Shown here piece after piece: positions 9,179 to 18,169 of a stretch of DNA of 64,000 nucleotides; the stretch's first letter is position 1, and every line of letters begins with the position of its first letter. This stretch comes from Paucilactobacillus vaccinostercus DSM 20634 (lineage in GTDB: Bacteria; Bacillota; Bacilli; Lactobacillales; Lactobacillaceae): NCBI RefSeq assembly GCF_001436295.1, contig NZ_AYYY01000025.1:248001-312000 (forward strand). The letters are read 5' to 3'. Made by a program: the position numbers and the translations under genes. Below the pieces are notes generated by a model, which worked only from the letters and a program-made list of their open reading frames with translations, had not been told where the DNA came from and ran no database searches.

Positions 9179-12100
9179 ATGAGCAGTCCGATGCCCACAG
9201 GAAAATTAATGTATTCCCCAGAGTTTGAACGCGATGCGTGCGGGATGGGCTTCATTACCCAAGTCGACGGACGTCCGAGTCATGAACTCGTGGAAAAAGC
9301 TTTAACAATGTTGCAACGAATGAATCACCGTGGTGGTACTGGCGCCGAACCAGACACTGGTGACGGTGCCGGAATTTTGATGGCGATGCCTGATCAATTT
9401 TTCCGTAATCAAATGAAACAGGCTCAACTAACGTTGCCACCATTTGGCGACTACGCCGTGGCCCAACTCTTTTTACCGCACGATGAACAGGAACAAGCCG
9501 CAATGCTCGCTTCCGTTCAGCAACAAATGCGTGACGCTGGTTTTCCGGTGCTCTTGACCCGGAGCGTGCCGTTTGTCTACGAAAGTTGTGGCCCAGCTGC
9601 CCAAAAATCGATGCCTGGATTCATTCAGGTCATTATTCAGCGGCCCGTTGACGTTGCCGCGGGCCGGCCATTTGAGGATCACCTGTACCGGTTACGGCGC
9701 CAACTTGAGAAAACATTTGGTCATCAATCATTGGCCATCTGTTCCCTCTCAAGTCGCACAATCGTCTACAAGGGGATGCTGCACGCCTACCAAGTCGGGC
9801 TCTTTTACCCCGATTTACACGACGAAAGCATGCAAAGTGCGATTTGCCTGATTCACTCCCGCTTCTCCACTAACACATTTCCGAGTTGGGAACGCGCCCA
9901 ACCATTTCGTTTTCTCGCCCACAACGGTGAAATTAACACGCTGAAGGGCGCCGAAAATTGGCTTATCAGTCACGGCATTGAAGTTTACGACGAGGATGAT
10001 TCCGATTCAGCCAAACTCGAAAACTGTATGGAATACCTTTACCGACACGGTAGATCCATTCCTCAAGCCCTTATGATGATGATCCCAGAAGCCTGGGGTC
10101 CCGACGCCAAGATGCCCAAACAACAACGGGCCTTTGATGAATACAATGCAACCTTCATGGCCCCTTGGGACGGTCCTGCCGCCCTATGTTTCACCGATGG
10201 GATCCAAGTCGGCGCCTTCCTTGATCGTAATGGGCTACGGCCATCCCGCTACACCCTGACCAAGGATAACGTTTTGGTGGTTGGTTCAGAATCCGGCATT
10301 GTGGATATCGAACCCACCGACATTAAGGAAAAGGGCATTCTTTCTCCCGCAGAAATGATTCTGGTGGATACCAGTAAAAAAACAATTTACAAGTCTGATC
10401 AGTTAAAGCGCGAGTTTGCCACCGCACATCCCTATGAGCAGTGGTTGACTGCTAACCGTTTGACGCTGAGCAACCTGCCAGAAGTCAAAGCCGAGGCTAA
10501 AATCAGCGACGCCGCTTTGCAACAGCTTTGGCGGCGTAACGGTTATACCCATGAAGTGATTGAAACCGCCTTGATTCCCATGGCCCAAAACGGGGGCGAA
10601 CCCGTGGTCGCCATGGGCTTTGATTCACCACTCGCCGTGTTGAGTCGTAAATCTGAACTTCTGTTTACCTATTTTAAGCAGTCATTTGCGCAGGTGACCA
10701 ATCCACCCATCGATCCACTCCGTGAAAAGGTGGTCATTGATACCACCCTCTTCCTCGGGCGTGATGGTGATATCACCCAAGATATTGCGGACAACTGTCA
10801 AAAGCTAAAAATCGAGTCTCCTATTTTAAATAACCAAGACTACGCCAAACTCAACAGTATCGACCTACCGTCCTTAAAGGTGGCAACACTGTCACTCGCC
10901 TACACGTTGGATGACATTCCCAACCGGCTGGCGCATGCGCTAGAAGCCCTCTTCAAACAGGCCGAAAACGCGATTGATGATGGGGCGGCCATCTTGATTC
11001 TCACCGATCGGCCGGTTGGTGACCACCAAATGACCATTCCGGTGCTGTTGGCCGTTGCTGGGTTACATAACTACCTGGTTCGTCAAGGCAAGAGTACCGC
11101 CGCTTCCCTCGTTGTTGATACGGCTGAAGCGACCGAAATTCACCATTTTGCCTGTCTCGTTGGTTACGGGGCCGCAGCTATTCATCCTTACGGAGCCTTC
11201 GCGACCTTGGTAGAACGGGGCTACGCACAACAGCTCGATAACTACTGTCATGCGGCCGTTAAGGGCATTGTTAAGATCATGAGCCGGATGGGGATTTCGA
11301 CCGTCGCTGGCTATCAAGGGGCGCAGTTGTTTGAAGCGATTGGTCTGGCGGACGATGTCATTGCCCAGTACTTCACGGGCACTCCGAGTCGGATTGGGGG
11401 CATCGATCTAAACCAAATTGAAGCCGAGTATTACCGGCACTACCAAGACGCCTACGACGCCCATGCAATCGATGATCTCCCTTCTGGTGGCAGCTACCAG
11501 TATAAGGTCGATGGTGAACACCACCTGTACAATCCCAAATCAATTTATCAATTTCAAAAGGCCGTGCGCTCTGGTAGCTACGAAGAGTACCAAAAGTATG
11601 CCGATCAGATGAATACCGACATGCTGACCGATCCAGTCACCCTTCGTTCCATGTGGCATATTGATACCACCGATCGTAAGCCGGTGCCAATCAGTGAAGT
11701 CGAACCCGTCAGTTCAATCGTGAAACGCTTCAAGACCGGCGCCATGAGCTTTGGTTCCCTGTCACAAGAAGCCCATGAAACCATCGCTATCGCCATGAAC
11801 AAGCTTGGCGCCCGTAGTAACACTGGTGAAGGAGGCGAAGATCGCCGGCGTTTCAAAGTTGGTCCGGACGGTCTCGATCGGCACAGTAAAATTAAGCAGG
11901 TTTCAACCGCCCGTTTTGGGGTCAATACCGAATACCTCATGAACGCCGAAGAACTGCAAATCAAGATGGCACAAGGCGCCAAGCCCGGTGAAGGTGGTCA
12001 ACTGCCAGCCGGTAAGGCTTACCCTTGGGTCGCTGATATTCGGGGATCGATCGCCGGGGTGCAGTTGATTTCACCACCACCGCACCATGATATCTATTCC

Positions 12101-13648
12101 ATTGAAGACCTTGCCCAACTGATTTACGACCTCAAGCAGGTAAACCCCTACGCCAAGATCAACGTCAAACTAGTTTCTTCGACCGGCGTCGGCACCATTG
12201 CTGCGGGGGTCGTCAAGGCGGGCGCCAACACCGTGGTCATCGCAGGCTACGATGGTGGAACCGGGGCGGCACCACGTAACTCAACCCGCGATAGTGGCCT
12301 ACCGTGGGAAATGGGGCTTGCCGATGCCCACCAGACATTGGCCCTCAATCATCTCCGGCAACGGACCACCCTTGAAGTCGACGGTAAGTTAATGACCGGT
12401 CGTGACATCGCCGTGGCCGTCATGCTCGGGGCGGAAGAATTCAGTTTTGCCACGCTCACCATGGTTTCAATTGGGTGCGTCATGATGCGCAAATGTAACT
12501 TAAACACTTGTCCCATCGGGATCACAACCCAAAACCCAGACCTCCGGAAACTCTACGCCGGCAAACCCGAACACGTCATGAACATGATGCGCTTTTTGGC
12601 ACAGGATTTACGGGAACAGATGGCGCAACTCGGGTACCGTACCATTGATGAAATGGTCGGCCACGGCGAACATCTAACCCCCCGCTACGTCCCAGCTGGC
12701 AAAGCCAAGACGTTAAATTACGACCGGATGATTGGCAAAACCATCACCATCGATCGAAAGGTCAAGGATCCCTTCAAGGCCAAGTACGACTGGCCAGATT
12801 TGGACCTCTTTGCCAAAACAAGTCTGGAAAACGGCAATGCCACAACCGTTGACCTGCCGATCAACAACACTGACCGTTCAGCCGGTGCCCGTTTAGGTGG
12901 CTGGATCGCTGCCCACTTTGGCAACGACGGTCTCAAACCGGGATCGTTGAAGTTCAACTACCACGGGACTGCTGGTCAAAGTTTCGGCGCCTTCATTACC
13001 CAGGGACTAGAAATCAAGCTCACTGGTGAAGCCAATGATTACGTTGGTAAAGGCCTCTCGGGCGGTCGCTTAATCGTCGCCGCCCCCGAACAAGCCCAAA
13101 CGCTGTACGCCCACGCGCCGATTGTGGGGAACGTTGCCTGCTTTGGTGCCACGGCTGGTGAAGCCTACTTCAACGGTCGGGCCGGTGAACGATTCTGCGT
13201 TCGTAATTCCGGTGCCAAGGTGGTCGTCGAAGGTGTTGGCAACAACGGCTGCGAATACATGACCGGGGGCGTCGCCGTGATCCTTGGACGGACCGGCCGG
13301 AACTTTGCGGCGGGGATGTCAGGTGGTGTCGCCTACATCTACGATTGGAAGCACGACTTTGAACAACAATGCAATCCCGAACTCGTTGATCTGTACCATC
13401 TCGACGAAACCGGCGACGACAGTCATGTTCTAAAAGACATGCTCCAAAAGCACTACTACTTCACAAATTCAGTCACTGCGAAAAAGATCTTGGATCACTG
13501 GGAAGACGAAAAGCAAACTTTCATCAAGGTCTATCCGCGTGACTACCACAAGATGCACGATCTAATCAAACAATATTCAGATGCTGGGATTCCAAAGGAT
13601 CAAGTCGTAGAAAAAGCTTTCTACGCCGCAACCAGCAGCCAAAGTTAG
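9179..13648 (+). CDS. gltB: GltB, glutamate synthase large subunit
   Basis: 1489 aa, normal length for NADPH-GOGAT alpha. It makes two glutamates from glutamine and 2-oxoglutarate. The glutaminase domain begins after a propeptide: ERDACGMGF gives the nucleophile Cys21 that becomes the N-terminus on processing. The FMN/synthase domain follows (KRFKTGAMSFGSLSQEAHE, SNTGEGGED, KPGEGGQLPAGK), then the 3Fe-4S cysteines in CVMMRKCNLNTCPIG (C-x5-C-x4-C), then the C-terminal beta-helix with repeated G-rich turns (GKGLSGGRLIV, GVAVILGRTGRNFAAGMSGG). It is 12 bp from gltD in one operon. Confidence 0.97.
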   Translation: MSSPMPTGKLMYSPEFERDACGMGFITQVDGRPSHELVEKALTMLQRMNHRGGTGAEPDTGDGAGILMAMPDQFFRNQMKQAQLTLPPFGDYAVAQLFLPHDEQEQAAMLASVQQQMRDAGFPVLLTRSVPFVYESCGPAAQKSMPGFIQVIIQRPVDVAAGRPFEDHLYRLRRQLEKTFGHQSLAICSLSSRTIVYKGMLHAYQVGLFYPDLHDESMQSAICLIHSRFSTNTFPSWERAQPFRFLAHNGEINTLKGAENWLISHGIEVYDEDDSDSAKLENCMEYLYRHGRSIPQALMMMIPEAWGPDAKMPKQQRAFDEYNATFMAPWDGPAALCFTDGIQVGAFLDRNGLRPSRYTLTKDNVLVVGSESGIVDIEPTDIKEKGILSPAEMILVDTSKKTIYKSDQLKREFATAHPYEQWLTANRLTLSNLPEVKAEAKISDAALQQLWRRNGYTHEVIETALIPMAQNGGEPVVAMGFDSPLAVLSRKSELLFTYFKQSFAQVTNPPIDPLREKVVIDTTLFLGRDGDITQDIADNCQKLKIESPILNNQDYAKLNSIDLPSLKVATLSLAYTLDDIPNRLAHALEALFKQAENAIDDGAAILILTDRPVGDHQMTIPVLLAVAGLHNYLVRQGKSTAASLVVDTAEATEIHHFACLVGYGAAAIHPYGAFATLVERGYAQQLDNYCHAAVKGIVKIMSRMGISTVAGYQGAQLFEAIGLADDVIAQYFTGTPSRIGGIDLNQIEAEYYRHYQDAYDAHAIDDLPSGGSYQYKVDGEHHLYNPKSIYQFQKAVRSGSYEEYQKYADQMNTDMLTDPVTLRSMWHIDTTDRKPVPISEVEPVSSIVKRFKTGAMSFGSLSQEAHETIAIAMNKLGARSNTGEGGEDRRRFKVGPDGLDRHSKIKQVSTARFGVNTEYLMNAEELQIKMAQGAKPGEGGQLPAGKAYPWVADIRGSIAGVQLISPPPHHDIYSIEDLAQLIYDLKQVNPYAKINVKLVSSTGVGTIAAGVVKAGANTVVIAGYDGGTGAAPRNSTRDSGLPWEMGLADAHQTLALNHLRQRTTLEVDGKLMTGRDIAVAVMLGAEEFSFATLTMVSIGCVMMRKCNLNTCPIGITTQNPDLRKLYAGKPEHVMNMMRFLAQDLREQMAQLGYRTIDEMVGHGEHLTPRYVPAGKAKTLNYDRMIGKTITIDRKVKDPFKAKYDWPDLDLFAKTSLENGNATTVDLPINNTDRSAGARLGGWIAAHFGNDGLKPGSLKFNYHGTAGQSFGAFITQGLEIKLTGEANDYVGKGLSGGRLIVAAPEQAQTLYAHAPIVGNVACFGATAGEAYFNGRAGERFCVRNSGAKVVVEGVGNNGCEYMTGGVAVILGRTGRNFAAGMSGGVAYIYDWKHDFEQQCNPELVDLYHLDETGDDSHVLKDMLQKHYYFTNSVTAKKILDHWEDEKQTFIKVYPRDYHKMHDLIKQYSDAGIPKDQVVEKAFYAATSSQS

Positions 13649-13660
13649 GAGGAATCATCA

Positions 13661-15091
13661 ATGGGAAATCCGAGAGGCTTTTTACTCTATAATCGGAAAA
13701 ACAACCCGATGCGTCCGGTAATGAAACGGATCAAAGACTTTGACGTGATGGAACTGGACTTAAACGATGAGGATCGCCGGCAACAGGCTGCTCGTTGTAT
13801 GAATTGCGGGATTCCATTCTGTCATCACGGCGTCTTTTACGGGGATGGCAAGGCCGTCAGTGGGTGTCCAAATGATAACCTGATCCCCGAATGGAACGAC
13901 CTGGTCTACAAAAATCAGGATAAGCGGGCGTTCGAACGGCTAACGCGCACGAACTACCTACCAGATATGACCGGTCGGGTTTGTCCGGCCCCCTGTGAGG
14001 TTTCCTGCGTCAACGCCCTCAACGGCCCCGGTGTCACAATTCGCAATAATGAAAAATTTATTATCGAACAAGCCTTCAAAAATGGTTGGGTCGTTGATTC
14101 TGGCAAACCGGCTCACCGAACAGGTAAGAAAATCGCCGTGATTGGTAGTGGCCCCGCTGGTATTTCGGCCGCTTGGCGTCTCAACCAACTGGGGCATTCG
14201 GTCACCATCTTTGAACGCGACGATCGGTTTGGTGGTTTTCTCATGTACGGCATTCCGAACATGAAACTCCCTAAAGAGATCGTTGCACGCCGCTTTGACG
14301 CACTCCGGAAAGTTGGTATTGAGCTAGTTGCCAATACCGAGGTCGGTAAAGACATCTCTGCTGCTCAGCTGCGCCAAGATTTCGATCGAATCGTCATCTG
14401 TACCGGAGCTCGGCAGGCGCGCGATCTCACCGTTCCAGGACGTGACTTAGATGGTATTTATCAAGCTGCCGACTACCTGAAATTAGCTACTCAGTCCGTG
14501 TTAGAGGACGGAACGGCCGCAACAACCAAGTTGGCTGGCAAACACGTTCTCGTTCTGGGTGGTGGCGATACGGGTAACGACTGTATCGGAACGGCGATTC
14601 GCCAGGGTTGTGCGGGGATTACCCAGCTCGAAATCACTCCCGCCCTTCCCAAGGAGCGGACGGCGGAGAACCAATGGCCGGAATGGCCGATGGTGCTCAA
14701 AAACGGTTACGGGCAACAGGAAGCCCGCAGCTTGTTTGGGGATATCACCCGTTACACCGCAACGGCGACCGGTTTCTTTGGTCAGAACGGGCACGTTGCC
14801 CAAGTCGAAGTCAGTGAAGTCTCACACTTCCAACCCATCGATGGCACCCAAAAGCGCATCAAAGCAGACCTCGTTTTGCTGGCCATGGGCTTCACCGGTG
14901 CCGAACAATGGCTCTTCGATGAATTCGGTGTCACCGACAAGAATAAGGATTACACCACTAATGACGGTCAACTCTTCGTAGCTGGCGATTGTCGCCGCGG
15001 GCCTAGTTTGGTCATCTGGGGAATTCATGAAGGCCGGATGTGTGCCGAAAAAGTCGACGCGTCGCTACACGCCCTCGCTGCCAGCCGGTAA
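13661..15091 (+). CDS. gltD: GltD, glutamate synthase small subunit
   Basis: 476 aa. Supplies electrons from NADPH to GltB through FAD and two [4Fe-4S] clusters. Cluster cysteines are visible in CMNCGIPFCHHGVF, SGCPNDN and CPAPCEVSC. The FAD-binding Rossmann motif is IAVIGSGPAGISAA and the NADPH motif VLVLGGGDTGNDCIG. The C-terminal FVAGDCRRGPSLVIWGIHEGR is typical. AGGAGG precedes the ATG. Confidence 0.97.
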   Translation: MGNPRGFLLYNRKNNPMRPVMKRIKDFDVMELDLNDEDRRQQAARCMNCGIPFCHHGVFYGDGKAVSGCPNDNLIPEWNDLVYKNQDKRAFERLTRTNYLPDMTGRVCPAPCEVSCVNALNGPGVTIRNNEKFIIEQAFKNGWVVDSGKPAHRTGKKIAVIGSGPAGISAAWRLNQLGHSVTIFERDDRFGGFLMYGIPNMKLPKEIVARRFDALRKVGIELVANTEVGKDISAAQLRQDFDRIVICTGARQARDLTVPGRDLDGIYQAADYLKLATQSVLEDGTAATTKLAGKHVLVLGGGDTGNDCIGTAIRQGCAGITQLEITPALPKERTAENQWPEWPMVLKNGYGQQEARSLFGDITRYTATATGFFGQNGHVAQVEVSEVSHFQPIDGTQKRIKADLVLLAMGFTGAEQWLFDEFGVTDKNKDYTTNDGQLFVAGDCRRGPSLVIWGIHEGRMCAEKVDASLHALAASR

Positions 15092-15109
15092 TCGGTTAAC
15101 TTTCAAATA

Positions 15110-15145
15110 AAACACGCCATTGATATGCTCATCAATGGCGTGTTT
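15110..15145. terminator. Bidirectional terminator after gltD
   Basis: Stem AAACACGCCATTGAT (15110-15124) / ATCAATGGCGTGTTT (15131-15145), loop of 6, T run on the plus strand and A run before it. It can end both gltBD and the convergent alkD-like gene. Confidence 0.88.
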
Positions 15146-15153
15146 TTTACTGA

Positions 15154-15801
15154 CTATAAATATTTACTCCCCTCACGAACGGCCAACGCACTCAACGCGT
15201 GTTCATCCATAAACGTACGTACCCAGTCCGCATCATACTTGCTAAAATCACGGAGCGCCCACCCAATCGCTTTTTGGATAAAGAATTCATCAGTGAGGGC
15301 ATCGAACTCGATCGCTTGGGTGAGTAGCTGCCGATCCAGTGTTTGCTTTTCTAATAATTGCAATAGTATCGATATTCGCCTCATCCACAGATTAGGCTGC
15401 TGATAAAATAGCGCAAACACCGTCAGCTTGTCCTCGGGAACGTATCGAACATACTCGCCATATAACTTCCGCCACGAATCCACACTATCCCACCACGCGG
15501 TTTGCGTGACATACTGCGTCAGCTGCGAAAGCTCAGTCAGTGACAATCGCCGAACATTGGCGACGCTCACATCGATCGCAATGTACTGGTATTCGCGCTC
15601 TGGTCGCCGGTACAGGGCATCAATTCCTGCAAGCAGCTCAGGGAGGGGCACTTGCCTGCTTTGCCGAATCAACTGGGCCGCCTGTTGTTTTCGTTCGGGC
15701 GTCCGCACACCAGCAAACGGAAACTGGTGTCTCATATACTTTTCCATCGGTGCCTGATTTTGCAGGTCACCCGTCAATTGAAACTCGGTAAAGATGGTCA
15801 T
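15154..15801 (-). CDS. AlkD-like DNA alkylation repair protein
   Basis: 215 aa, HEAT-repeat DNA glycosylase family. It resembles the AlkD group that removes bulky or cationic alkylated bases. The helical pattern and the motifs GVRTPERKQQ, WWDSVDSW and FFIQKAIGWALRDFSKYD are typical; the last contains the catalytic-pocket Asp region. The start has GAGGAA 8 bases upstream. It lies 34 bp after ndk and may share its transcript. Confidence 0.85.
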   Translation of the reverse strand: MTIFTEFQLTGDLQNQAPMEKYMRHQFPFAGVRTPERKQQAAQLIRQSRQVPLPELLAGIDALYRRPEREYQYIAIDVSVANVRRLSLTELSQLTQYVTQTAWWDSVDSWRKLYGEYVRYVPEDKLTVFALFYQQPNLWMRRISILLQLLEKQTLDRQLLTQAIEFDALTDEFFIQKAIGWALRDFSKYDADWVRTFMDEHALSALAVREGSKYL

Positions 15802-15834
15802 CGCTGGTTCCTCCTCACCGCCCGATGCGGCCAG

Positions 15835-16272
15835 CTATGCCGTCTCATCAGCCAACTCAGGGAACCAGATTTGAATTTCATTTTCTGCTGAAGCAACGCT
15901 GTCCGAACTGTGCACGACGTTTCTCAAAATGCCATCGGGCCATTCACGACCAAAATCAGCGCGAATCGTGCCGAAAGCGGCGTCCGACGGATTAGTTGCT
16001 CCTGCCATCCGGTGGAACACATCAATAATATTCGTCCCGCTGGCGACCATCGCAACGATTGGCCCCTCTTGCATGTAGTCTTCAATTTCATGATAAAACG
16101 GCTTTTCAACAAGCTGTGAATAGTGCCGCGCCAGCTGATCCTTGGTCGCCATCACAATTTTAAGGGCGTCAACGTGATACGCTTTTTTCTCAAGACGGGT
16201 CACAATTTCCCCAATGTGTCCGTGGGCCACGCCGTCCGGTTTTACTAAGATCAAAATTCGTTCTTCAGCCAT
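15835..16272 (-). CDS. ndk: Nucleoside diphosphate kinase
   Basis: 145 aa. Transfers the gamma phosphate from NTPs to NDPs through a phospho-His. The catalytic His121 is in RNVVHSSDS; most family members have HGSDS, so a Gly-to-Ser change is present next to the active site. ILVKPDGVAHGHIGEI at the N-terminus is typical. Its own promoter is just upstream. Confidence 0.93.
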   Translation of the reverse strand: MAEERILILVKPDGVAHGHIGEIVTRLEKKAYHVDALKIVMATKDQLARHYSQLVEKPFYHEIEDYMQEGPIVAMVASGTNIIDVFHRMAGATNPSDAAFGTIRADFGREWPDGILRNVVHSSDSVASAENEIQIWFPELADETA

Positions 16273-16321
16273 ACAATCCCTGCCTTTCGATCATCCATCA
16301 GCAACAAGTCATCTAGCATCT

Positions 16322-16350
16322 ATTATATTGTGAAATCGGTTACATTTCAA
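16322..16350 (-). promoter_or_regulatory. ndk promoter
   Basis: TTGAAA (16345-16350) - 17 bp - TATAAT (16322-16327) on the minus strand, 50 bases upstream of the ndk ATG. Confidence 0.8.
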
Positions 16351-16374
16351 TTGATATCTGCGTTTTTAGCCACG

Positions 16375-16404
16375 AAAAAAGAGTGCACTATCGTAATAGT
16401 CCAC
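16375..16404 (-). terminator. Terminator ending the T-box transcript
   Basis: Minus-strand hairpin GTGgACTAT/ATAGTgCAC (16383-16404, one mismatch) followed by six T. It separates the T-box transcript from the ndk promoter. Confidence 0.7.
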
Positions 16405-16408
16405 CCAC

Positions 16409-16620
16409 CGAATTTAATGTGATTTTAATTTTTAGTATAAGACCGATAAATGCGGCCAATTAACGTTTGTGGTTCTCTCATTAGTATGTGTCATATGGTT
16501 TGCTACCATCCTTTCACTAGGGATTATGTGTTTTGACCAGCGTGTTCTATGTGTATATGTAGCAAATATGTGTTGTGAGTAATCGATTGTTCTATGTGGT
16601 GCTATGTGGTTTGATGAACG
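16409..16620 (-). other. Region between T-box and terminator, no firm gene
   Basis: No recognisable protein is encoded where the T-box target gene should be. The best ORF is a 20-codon reading frame (ATG 16495, minus, stop 16436-16438) that starts MTHTNERTTNVNW and ends PHLSVLY; an in-frame ATG five codons earlier directly abuts AAAGG, so neither start has a well-placed ribosome site. Short direct repeats of CACATAG occur nearby. It may be the residue of a deleted gene or a genuine small peptide. Confidence 0.4.
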
Positions 16621-16901
16621 AAAAAAGAGCGTCCCCACTGTAAACGAATGTTTACAACAAGGACGCTCTCGCGTGTTACCACCTTTGTTTATGGCATACT
16701 CACATATACCATCTCACCAGGTACTGAAAACCAATACCCTGACATTATATTGGGTGTCTGCCCATGATCCCTCGAAAAGGACCTGCGCCAAAACCGTTCT
16801 TTCACTGCAAGGAACTTGCATCTTCTCATTGCCGATGCTTCCTGAAAAGTTCGCTCACAGCTAATCCAACGACTCATTCACGCGCCGTTCATCAAATTGT
16901 T
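16621..16901 (-). ncRNA. T-box leader RNA
   Basis: On the minus strand the conserved T-box bulge AAAGGTGGTAACACGCG (16670-16686) overlaps the 5' arm of a factor-independent terminator (AGAGCGTCC 16626-16634 / GGACGCTCT 16661-16669, then six T). Upstream, a stem I-like domain can fold (GAACTT/AAGTTC with an apical GCATC...GATGC hairpin, and a lower TCGTT/AACGG helix). The internal loop 3' strand TGAAAG just before AACGG should hold the specifier, but I cannot assign the codon; AAG, AGA or AAC are possible. T-boxes bind uncharged tRNA and allow read-through. Confidence 0.85.
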
Positions 16902-16907
16902 GACATT

Positions 16908-16936
16908 AGTATACAAAACTTCTTGCACAGTGTCAA
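16908..16936 (-). promoter_or_regulatory. Promoter of the T-box transcript
   Basis: Near-consensus TTGACA (16931-16936) - 17 bp - TATACT (16908-16913), minus strand, directly after the serA stop. Confidence 0.88.
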
Positions 16937-16975
16937 CACAATTTCTCATCTTTTTTTAATTTAATGATTCATTCC

Positions 16976-18169
16976 TCATCCATTAAACTTGGCGTTACGA
17001 ATGCCCCGTACCCGAATCATCTCATCAATTGACAGGCACTTTTCTTCAAACTTATGGTAGAGCTCATCATCCATTTGATCAACGTCAATCAAGGTGTAGG
17101 CGAAATCGCCCCGGGATGCGTTAATCATGTTGGCAATGTTAATGTTGAGATCCGCCAAGATCGTCGCCACGCGTCCAACCATGTTAGGCACGTTTTGGTG
17201 CAGGAGGGTCAGACGGTATGGTGAATTAAACGGCATCCGCACGTCTGGGTAGTTGACCGAATGCTCAATCTCCCCCGTCTCTAAGTACTTCCGCAGCGTC
17301 GTGGCCACCATTTGGGCACAGTTATCCTCGGCTTCCTTAGTGGTGCCACCAAGATGGGGTGTCACCACGACCTTATCGTGTTTAATGAGCGCATCCGACG
17401 CGAAGTCCGTCCAATATTGATCGAGCTGACCCACGTTGAGGGCGGCCATCACAGCCGTTTCTTCTACGATGCCGTTACGCGAATAGTTGAGTAGGACGGC
17501 CCCTTTTTTCATCATTAATAGTTCTTCGGCACCAATCAGATTCTTATTTCGTTCATTATAGGGAATGTGAATCGTGACGTAGTCGCTGGCTTCGAGCACT
17601 TCCTTGAGTGAATCAGCCCGTGGAATGTCGCTTTGTACCTGCCAAGCGTGCTCAACCGAAATATAGGGATCGTACCCAATCACGTTCATCCCCATTTGGT
17701 GCGCCATATCAGCGACCTTCGATCCGACCGCTCCCAGTCCGATCACGCCGAGGGTTTTGCCAGCCAGTTCGGTACCGCGATAGTGGTTCTTCCCGGCTTC
17801 GGCCTGTAGCGTGACGTCCGCGGCGTCGCCATTAGTGAGTGACTTGGTCCAATTAATCGCCGGTAAAATTGGTCGGGCCGCCATGATCAAGATGGCAATC
17901 ACCAGTTCCTTGACCGCATTGGCGTTAGCCCCGGGGGCGTTAAAGACCACCACCCCGTTTTCGCTTGCCTTATCGAGGGGGATGTTATTGACTCCCGCCC
18001 CCGCGCGACCGATTGCCAGCAGGCTCACCGGCAAGACCCCCCGATGGAGGTTCTGGCTCCGGATCAAAAGGGCATCTGGTTCTTGTTCGCCATTGATCAC
18101 ATACTGATCCTTGGGAAAAACTGCCAAACCGACGTTTGAAATCACATTATAGGTTTTAATTGCATACAT
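16976..18169 (-). CDS. serA: SerA, D-3-phosphoglycerate dehydrogenase
   Basis: 397 aa. First step of serine synthesis: oxidises 3-phosphoglycerate with NAD. The NAD-binding site is LGVIGLGAVGSKVADMA and the catalytic region has VVVTPHLGGTTKEAE. A C-terminal ACT domain (LTLLHQNVPNMVGRVATILADLNINIANM) suggests serine feedback. It is of the shorter type without the intervening ASB domain. The ATG overlaps the serC stop (TAATG). Confidence 0.95.
   Translation of the reverse strand: MYAIKTYNVISNVGLAVFPKDQYVINGEQEPDALLIRSQNLHRGVLPVSLLAIGRAGAGVNNIPLDKASENGVVVFNAPGANANAVKELVIAILIMAARPILPAINWTKSLTNGDAADVTLQAEAGKNHYRGTELAGKTLGVIGLGAVGSKVADMAHQMGMNVIGYDPYISVEHAWQVQSDIPRADSLKEVLEASDYVTIHIPYNERNKNLIGAEELLMMKKGAVLLNYSRNGIVEETAVMAALNVGQLDQYWTDFASDALIKHDKVVVTPHLGGTTKEAEDNCAQMVATTLRKYLETGEIEHSVNYPDVRMPFNSPYRLTLLHQNVPNMVGRVATILADLNINIANMINASRGDFAYTLIDVDQMDDELYHKFEEKCLSIDEMIRVRGIRNAKFNG

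Noticed and set aside
14559-14981. 140-codon plus frame inside gltD
   Set aside because: Out-of-frame shadow; gltD motifs continue through the region.
16432-16638. 68-codon minus-strand frame after the T-box
   Set aside because: It starts inside the T-box terminator stem without a ribosome site; only its last 20-25 codons could be translated and even that is doubtful.
16621-16901. T-box as a serine T-box of serC-serA
   Set aside because: It lies downstream of serA on the same strand, after the stop codon, so it cannot lead those genes.
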